From assembly GCA_028275075.1 (NCBI GenBank), contig JAQCNK010000272.1, positions 1-18,300 of the forward strand: DNA of 18,300 nt. Reading direction: 5' to 3'. The notes beneath the pieces were generated by a model. That model was not told where the DNA came from. It saw only the letters and a program-made list of their open reading frames with translations, and ran no database searches. Source of the stretch: Haloarcula sp. (lineage in GTDB: Archaea > Halobacteriota > Halobacteria > Halobacteriales > Haloarculaceae). Of the stretch, positions 13,890 through 18,300 are shown in pieces. Positions within the stretch are counted from its first letter, which is position 1, and the number at the start of each line of letters is the position of its first letter. A program made the position numbers and the translations under genes.

Positions 13890-16482
13890 AGTCCTCGTCG
13901 GGCGTGTACCGGCGGAAGGTGAGGCTGTTTACCAGCACCGAGACCGACGAGAGCGCCATCGCCCCGGCGGCCAGTGCGGGCTGGAGCAGCCCCAGCGAGG
14001 CCAACGGAATCATCACCGTGTTGTACCCCAGCGCCCAGAAGAGATTCTGCGTTATCTTCTGGAGGCTGGCCTCGGAGATGCGGATGGCCTTCAGCACGTC
14101 GGCGGGGTCGTCTCTGAGGAGGGTCACGTCGGCGGCCTCAATGGCCACGTCGGTCCCCGAACCGATCGCACAGCCGACCGTCGCCGTCGCCAGTGCTGGC
14201 GCGTCGTTGACACCGTCGCCGACCATCATCGAGTGGCTGCCGTCCGCTTGGATCTCCTCGACTGCGGCGGCTTTCTCTTCGGGCAGGACTCCCGCCTGAA
14301 CGTTGTCGGGGTCGATACCGACCTGCGTCGCCACTGCGCGGGCGGTCCGCTCGTTGTCGCCAGTTACCATCCAGACATCTAATCCCCGCTCGCGGAGGTC
14401 GCCGACCGCGCGCTTTGCGCTTTCCTTGACGGTGTCCGCGTCGGCGACGACGCCGACGAGGCGGAAGTCGTCGGTTCCCGAATCCGCCAGCGCGACAAGC
14501 ATCGCCGTCTTGCCCGCCCGTTCCAGCGCGTTCATGCGATCCTCGATGGGGTCGGTGTCGACGCCATTGTCTTCGAGCAGTTTTCGGTTGCCGACTACCA
14601 CCTCGCCGTGCTCGGTGGTCGCTTTCACTCCCTGTCCGGGGACGTTCTCGAACGCCTCCGCGTCGGCAAAGTCGACACCGCGCTCGCTGGCGCCCTCGAC
14701 GATAGCCTCGGCGAGGGGGTGTTCGCTACCGCTCTCTGCGCTGGCGGCAAGTTCGAGAACGAACGCTTCAGTGCGCTCAGTCCGCTCTCCGAGCGCACCG
14801 CCGTCTGTGACCGCCTCAGCACCGCCGTCATCGGTCGCCGGACCGACCACCTCTACGTCAGTCAACTCCATCGCACCTTCGGTCAGCGTCCCGGTCTTGT
14901 CGAAGACCACAGTGTCGATGTCCCGCACCGTCTCGAGCACGTCGCCACCTTTGAACAGGACACCGTTGCGCGCGCCGATCGTCGTCCCAACCATCGTCGC
15001 CGCGGGCGTCGCCAGCCCCAGCGCACATGGGCAGGCGATGAGTACCGCTGAGGCGAACACGACAACGGCAAACTCGCTCACGCCGACGGCTGCAGGGCCG
15101 CCGGCGGCGAGTCCCCAGATAGGCAGGGTCGCAACGAGACCGGCGAGGGCCTCGGGGAACAGCGCCCAGATGGCCGCCCATAGCAAGGCGTTGGCGATAA
15201 CCGCTGGGACGAAATACGCCGAGATGCGGTCAGCGACGTTCTGGATGTCGGGCTGGCGTGACTGTGCTGTTTTCACGCGCTCGACGATCTGTTGGAGCGC
15301 CGTCTCCGAGCCGATCTTCGTTGCTTCGACTTCGAGGACGCCGTTCTGGTTCACCGTCACGCCGATGACCTCGTCACCATCGCTCTTTTCGACGGGGACG
15401 GATTCGCCCGTGACCATCGACTCGTCGACGGCGCTACCGCCATCGCGGACCACACCGTCCGTGGGAATCTTCTCCCCGGGACGGACTTTCAGTCGGTCTC
15501 CCACTGCAACGTCGGCCAGCGGAATCTCCTCTTCGGTGCCGTCCTCCCGGACGACTGTGGCGGTGTCGGCCTCCATCTCCAGTAGCTCACGGATAGCCGC
15601 GCCGGCCTGTGACTTTGAACGGGCCTCGAGATAGTTGCCCAGCGTGATGAACACAAGGATGAACGCGGCCGTATCGAAGTACAGCCCCGTACTGGCGATG
15701 AGGCCGAGCAAGGCGACGACCGAATAGCCGTAGGCCGTCGACGAGCCGAGTGCGATGAGCACGTCCATGTTGGCCCGGCGATTCTTCACCAGAGCCTTGT
15801 ACGCGTTCTCGTAGAACGGCTTGCCCAGGGCAAGCTGGACCGGCGTCGCGAGTGCGAACTGGACCCACCCCAGCGGCGCGCCCAGCACGGTCTCCTCGAA
15901 CAGCCCCAGCGCGAGCAGGTGGTCGGCCATGAACACGAGCAAGGGCAACGAGAGCGTCGCGCCGAAGAGTGTCAGTCGACGCTGTTTTCGCATCTCCTCG
16001 TTTCGGGCGGCGTCGCGGCGGTCCGCAGATGAGTCCGCCTCGTCGCTGCCGCCGGTTTCGTCCTCATGAACCGGCGAGTAGCCGGCGTCCTCGACAGCAG
16101 CATAGATGTCTGACGGTGACACCACCGACGGCAGGTAGGTGACCTGCGCCTCGTCGGTGGCGTAGTTCGCGTCGGCGTCGACGACGCCCTCGACTCGTCC
16201 GAGCGCTTCGGTGTTCGTCTGTGCGCAGTTCGAACATGTCATGTCCGTGATGCCGATAGTCATCGTCTCGGTGTCGACGCCGTAGCCGGCGTCGTGAACG
16301 GCGTCGACGATCTCGCCGAGTGACACCTGCTCTGGGTCGTATGTCACAGTCCCCTCGTCGGTTGCGTAGTTGGCATCGACCGACGAGACCCCCGCTAACG
16401 ACCCAACTCGGTCCTCGATGGTGCCCGAGCAGTTCGCACAGCTCATTCCCGTCAGTTCCAGGCGTATGGTTCGGTCGCTCAT
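13867..16482 (-). CDS. copA: Cu(I)-exporting P1B-type ATPase (CopA)
   Basis: Pumps cuprous ions out of the cytoplasm. The 871-residue protein has two N-terminal heavy-metal domains with CxxC sites C15/C18 (GMSCANC) and C83/C86 (DMTCSNC), an acidic linker (140-165), then the P-type core: TGES (358-361), the CPC metal site in helix 6 (484-486), DKTGT with phosphorylated Asp528, the SEHP motif (586-589) and GDGVNDAP (755-762). The YN (820-821) and MxxSS (842-846) residues are those expected for Cu(I) specificity. A TTATTG box 23-28 bases upstream of the ATG suggests a leaderless start. The last seven residues (YTGRQKP) and the stop codon come from repeat A3. No copper chaperone or regulator gene is adjacent. 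Confidence 0.94.
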   Translation of the reverse strand: MSDRTIRLELTGMSCANCSGTIEDRVGSLAGVSSVDANYATDEGTVTYDPEQVSLGEIVDAVHDAGYGVDTETMTIGITDMTCSNCAQTNTEALGRVEGVVDADANYATDEAQVTYLPSVVSPSDIYAAVEDAGYSPVHEDETGGSDEADSSADRRDAARNEEMRKQRRLTLFGATLSLPLLVFMADHLLALGLFEETVLGAPLGWVQFALATPVQLALGKPFYENAYKALVKNRRANMDVLIALGSSTAYGYSVVALLGLIASTGLYFDTAAFILVFITLGNYLEARSKSQAGAAIRELLEMEADTATVVREDGTEEEIPLADVAVGDRLKVRPGEKIPTDGVVRDGGSAVDESMVTGESVPVEKSDGDEVIGVTVNQNGVLEVEATKIGSETALQQIVERVKTAQSRQPDIQNVADRISAYFVPAVIANALLWAAIWALFPEALAGLVATLPIWGLAAGGPAAVGVSEFAVVVFASAVLIACPCALGLATPAATMVGTTIGARNGVLFKGGDVLETVRDIDTVVFDKTGTLTEGAMELTDVEVVGPATDDGGAEAVTDGGALGERTERTEAFVLELAASAESGSEHPLAEAIVEGASERGVDFADAEAFENVPGQGVKATTEHGEVVVGNRKLLEDNGVDTDPIEDRMNALERAGKTAMLVALADSGTDDFRLVGVVADADTVKESAKRAVGDLRERGLDVWMVTGDNERTARAVATQVGIDPDNVQAGVLPEEKAAAVEEIQADGSHSMMVGDGVNDAPALATATVGCAIGSGTDVAIEAADVTLLRDDPADVLKAIRISEASLQKITQNLFWALGYNTVMIPLASLGLLQPALAAGAMALSSVSVLVNSLTFRRYTPDEDYTGRQKP

Positions 16483-16488
16483 CGTAGA

Positions 16489-16496
16489 TACTAGTA
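16489..16496. promoter_or_regulatory. Short perfect palindrome near the copA start
   Basis: TACTAGTA lies between the TATA-like box (16505-16510) and the copA ATG, where a repressor could act. Eight-base palindromes are frequent, so this is only a candidate operator. Confidence 0.2.
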
Positions 16497-16504
16497 CGGC
16501 CTGC

Positions 16505-16510
16505 TTATTG
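16505..16510 (-). promoter_or_regulatory. TATA-like box for copA
   Basis: On the minus strand this reads CAATAA, centred about 26 bases before the copA ATG at 16482. Assigned by spacing. Confidence 0.35.
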
Positions 16511-16599
16511 ATGCGGTTTGTCCATCTGTTAATTAGGCGTGAACGGCAGTAGAACTTCGAATCAAAAGTAAACGGCCGGAGAAATATGCAGACACAAAC

Positions 16600-17307
16600 T
16601 CAGAACGGCAGTGCGTTCGCCATCGCGGTGACGGCTGTCTCCCACAGCGAGAATCCGACGAGTGTCTTGAGTGCGAAGTCGGCGGCGAAAAACAGGAACA
16701 GAGCAGCGCCGACAAAGTGCGCTTTCCGGATGTCGAACCGGTGGGAGAACCTGTGGAAAAACAGCGCGTTCGCGATGCTGACAGGGATAATGGCAAGCAT
16801 CTCCCCGGTCCAGATAGCCGTCCCGAAGGCGGGATACTGAGCAGCCAATGAGATGGTGATGAGTTGGGTCTTATCACCGAATTCGCCGAAGGCCATCATC
16901 GCGAAGATGGGCAGGAAACCGCCGAGCTTGTTCGGCACCTGTCGGTCAAGATATGGGATGCGAACGTCCAGTTCGCCGCCGTCGCCTATCACACCCGTCG
17001 CCGACTCCCGGTCGGCGGGGTTTTTCGCCGGCACACTGCGCAGTAGTAGGTACGCAAACAGGAGGAACAGCACTGCAGTCATCGCGTCGAGATAGATCCC
17101 CGGGAGGAGTTCGGTGACAGCGCTGCCAAGCCAGATCTCCAGTGCCGTCCAGCCGGCGAAAGCGGTTCCGGCCGCTGCGACGACCATCGCCGGGTGGAAC
17201 CGCGTCGACAGCCCAGCGATGATGAACTGCACTTTCTCGCCCGGAAGCACGGCGAGTTGGGCGCCGGCAGCGATGGCGACGACGCCGATCCAGGTGGCCC
17301 CGCTCAC
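16600..17307 (-). CDS. TMEM165/GDT1 family divalent cation transporter
   Basis: A 235-residue membrane protein with about six helices. The family includes bacterial MneA/Mnx and eukaryotic GDT1/TMEM165, which move Mn2+ or Ca2+ in exchange for protons. The second half carries the intact signature EFGDKTQ (residues 142-148). The first half has only PGEKVQF (22-28) at the matching position, a degenerate version of E-x-G-D-K-T. The start is a GTG at 17307, overlapping the regulator gene stop by four bases (GTGA), with a Shine-Dalgarno-like GAGGTGA just upstream (17315-17321). Coupling to a DtxR-family regulator points to manganese homeostasis. Calcium cannot be excluded. Confidence 0.9.
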   Translation of the reverse strand: MSGATWIGVVAIAAGAQLAVLPGEKVQFIIAGLSTRFHPAMVVAAAGTAFAGWTALEIWLGSAVTELLPGIYLDAMTAVLFLLFAYLLLRSVPAKNPADRESATGVIGDGGELDVRIPYLDRQVPNKLGGFLPIFAMMAFGEFGDKTQLITISLAAQYPAFGTAIWTGEMLAIIPVSIANALFFHRFSHRFDIRKAHFVGAALFLFFAADFALKTLVGFSLWETAVTAMANALPF

Positions 17308-17993
17308 GCTTCGCTCACCTCTTCTGGGGCGTCTCCGGGGCTCCGAACCTGGATAGCGTCGGCGATGTGGTCGGGTAGCGACACCGTCTCGCCGTTGTTG
17401 AGCCTGACCGTTACGATCCCGATTGGGGCGACCTCCTCGACGACGAGTTCGACGCCCGGACGAACGCCGACCCCGTCGAGATACGTCAGCTCTTCCGGGT
17501 CGCGGTCCCGGACGCGAGCGACCAACAGGTGGGTTCCTTCGCCGTGGTCGGCCAGCGCAGACGCCGGGATGTCGTCGATTGGGTCCAGCGCGTCGCTGGG
17601 AATCGGGTCGCCGTGAGGGTCGACCTCCGGATCATCCAGCGCAGCGGCGACCCGACGCTCGAACTCCTCGCTGATGTGGTGTTCTAGAATCTCGGCTTCC
17701 TCGTGGACTTCCGACCAGTCATAGCCCAGCTCTTCAGTGAGGAACGTCTCCAGCAGCCGGTGGTGGCGGATGACTTCCAGTGCGACTGTCTTTCCCTCAG
17801 GTGTAAGTGTCACTCCCTTGTACTTCTCTCGCTCGACGAGTTCTCGGTCGGCGAGCTTCTCGACCATACTCGTCGCCGTGGGCGGTGTCACGTCCAGCGT
17901 ATCAGCGATGGTGGACGTCGCCACGGGTGGCTCTCCGTCACGTTCGAGCCGGTAGATCGCCTTCAGGTAATCCTCCATCTTCGCGCTCAGCAT
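17304..17993 (-). CDS. DtxR/MntR-family metal-dependent transcriptional regulator
   Basis: A 229-residue metalloregulator. The N-terminal winged helix (about 1-65) includes IADTLDVTPPTATSMVEKLADRELVEREKYKGVTLTPEG. A dimerisation and metal-binding domain follows (66-140), with HHRLLETFL and EAEILEHHISEEFE contributing typical His and Glu ligands. A FeoA/SH3-like C-terminal domain spans about 150-220. Members repress or activate manganese or iron genes. The ATG at 17993 is preferred; ATG 17978 (MEDYLKAIY) is an alternative. It overlaps the GDT1 gene by four bases, so the two are co-translated. A palindrome at 18002-18015, between a weak TATA-like sequence and the start, may be its own operator. 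Confidence 0.92.
   Translation of the reverse strand: MLSAKMEDYLKAIYRLERDGEPPVATSTIADTLDVTPPTATSMVEKLADRELVEREKYKGVTLTPEGKTVALEVIRHHRLLETFLTEELGYDWSEVHEEAEILEHHISEEFERRVAAALDDPEVDPHGDPIPSDALDPIDDIPASALADHGEGTHLLVARVRDRDPEELTYLDGVGVRPGVELVVEEVAPIGIVTVRLNNGETVSLPDHIADAIQVRSPGDAPEEVSEA
17315..17321 (-). promoter_or_regulatory. Shine-Dalgarno for the GDT1 gene
   Basis: GAGGTGA on the minus strand lies seven bases before the GTG at 17307, inside the end of the regulator gene. It supports the GTG start of an internal operon gene, unlike the leaderless first genes. Confidence 0.5.
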
Positions 17994-18001
17994 GCGTGTA
18001 T

Positions 18002-18015
18002 TTAGATACGTCTAA
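18002..18015. promoter_or_regulatory. Candidate operator of the DtxR-family regulator
   Basis: TTAGATACGTCTAA has perfect five-base arms TTAGA/TCTAA with a four-base centre. The TTAG...CTAA shape resembles DtxR-family boxes. It lies 9-22 bases before the ATG, directly after a TTTTCAG box (18016-18022, minus strand). Binding here would block transcription, so autoregulation is plausible. Confidence 0.45.
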
Positions 18016-18075
18016 CTGAAAAGCGCACTGCTCTCAAAGAAAGAGATTCACCCACACGCCGTTCGCCAGCACCAG

Positions 18076-18228
18076 TCACGATAGGTCGTCTGTGTAGGTC
18101 TCACGTCGCCCGCGGGTTACCAGATAGAGAAACAAGTAGCCTATAGCGCCCACTACGAACAGTGCTGCCGGGATGAGAAAGGGGCCAAAAGTCGATATGA
18201 GGGTATCGAGGATTGCCAGCAGTAACAT
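18076..18228 (-). CDS. 50-residue single-span membrane peptide
   Basis: A short frame from ATG 18228 to TGA 18076. It reads MLLLAILDTLISTFGPFLIP, then a second hydrophobic stretch (AALFVVGAIGYLFLYLV), then a basic TRGRRE and an acidic TDDLS end. The pattern is a genuine small membrane protein: a long hydrophobic N-terminal two-thirds with positive residues on the cytoplasmic side. A TTATGT box lies about 30 bases upstream, fitting a leaderless transcript. I cannot name a family. It points the same way as the regulator and ends 83 bases before its start, so it could be separate or upstream in the same transcript. Confidence 0.6.
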   Translation of the reverse strand: MLLLAILDTLISTFGPFLIPAALFVVGAIGYLFLYLVTRGRRETYTDDLS

Positions 18229-18300
18229 GGTATCACTTTCGTCGCCGGCCACATAAGCCTCGCCACCGAGCCGAGAATGGACAGTCTCGTGCCAGTCAAT

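Noticed and set aside
13805..13893. TA target-site duplication around A3 (as for IS630/mariner)
   Set aside because: TA flanks A3 on both sides, but A1, B and C lack the same duplication, so no target-site rule can be stated.
13219..14382. 387-codon plus-strand frame spanning the ABC1 start, A3 and the copA end
   Set aside because: It runs antisense through two recognised genes and reads through the palindrome; the composition is not protein-like.
14303..15634. Long open frame (443 codons) on the plus strand opposite copA
   Set aside because: It is S/T/R/P-rich, lacks domains, and is the usual antisense shadow of a GC-rich gene. The minus-strand copper ATPase has all its motifs.

Overview
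The window comes from a haloarchaeon. The proteins are acidic, most third codon positions are G or C, and core archaeal genes are present (TFE, TmcA, TatA, halocyanin, a DtxR-family regulator with a FeoA-like tail). Several starts look leaderless, with a TATA-like box about 25-30 bases upstream. The genus cannot be fixed from this sequence alone; Haloarculaceae is only a guess.

Layout: (1) 86-2088, plus strand: tfe, a DUF2110 gene and a DUF5803-like lipoprotein gene, tightly packed as an operon. (2) 2293-2622, plus: a zinc-type dicluster ferredoxin. (3) 2833-6638, minus: mscS-type channel, then tmcA, then DUF456. (4) 6789-8621, minus: a small unknown protein, an HD-domain phosphohydrolase and a 1-Cys peroxiredoxin; a small unknown gene diverges from the peroxiredoxin at 8704. 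(5) 9138-9530, plus: tatA and tRNA-Arg(CCU), followed by a duplicated tRNA 3' end. (6) 9670-10137, minus: halocyanin, divergent from an FeS-type photolyase (10348-11874). (7) 12003-16482, minus: ABC1/UbiB kinase and a CopA-type copper ATPase. (8) 16600-18228, minus: a 50-residue membrane peptide, then a DtxR-family regulator overlapping a GDT1-family cation transporter gene by four bases, which looks like a regulated manganese or calcium efflux unit.

The most unusual content is between the genes. Five complete imperfect palindromes of 75-82 bp, plus at least two half copies, occupy intergenic spaces. They fall into three sequence families (A at 2143, 10210 and 13809; B at 8055; C at 2715). 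All share one plan: ends ATAC...GTAT, an outer stem of 13-17 bp, a short unpaired step, an inner stem and a small loop. Two of them touch gene ends: copy A3 encodes the last seven residues and stop codon of the copper ATPase, and the B copy shares its terminal bases with the peroxiredoxin stop codon. One intergenic region (2095-2235) is a composite of a half B, a whole A and possibly a C end. This looks like a family of small mobile or structured palindromic elements with no transposase in view. The tRNA-Arg locus separately carries a scar resembling past integration events.

No gene-free stretch exceeds 300 bases. No CRISPR array, insertion sequence transposase or rRNA was seen.
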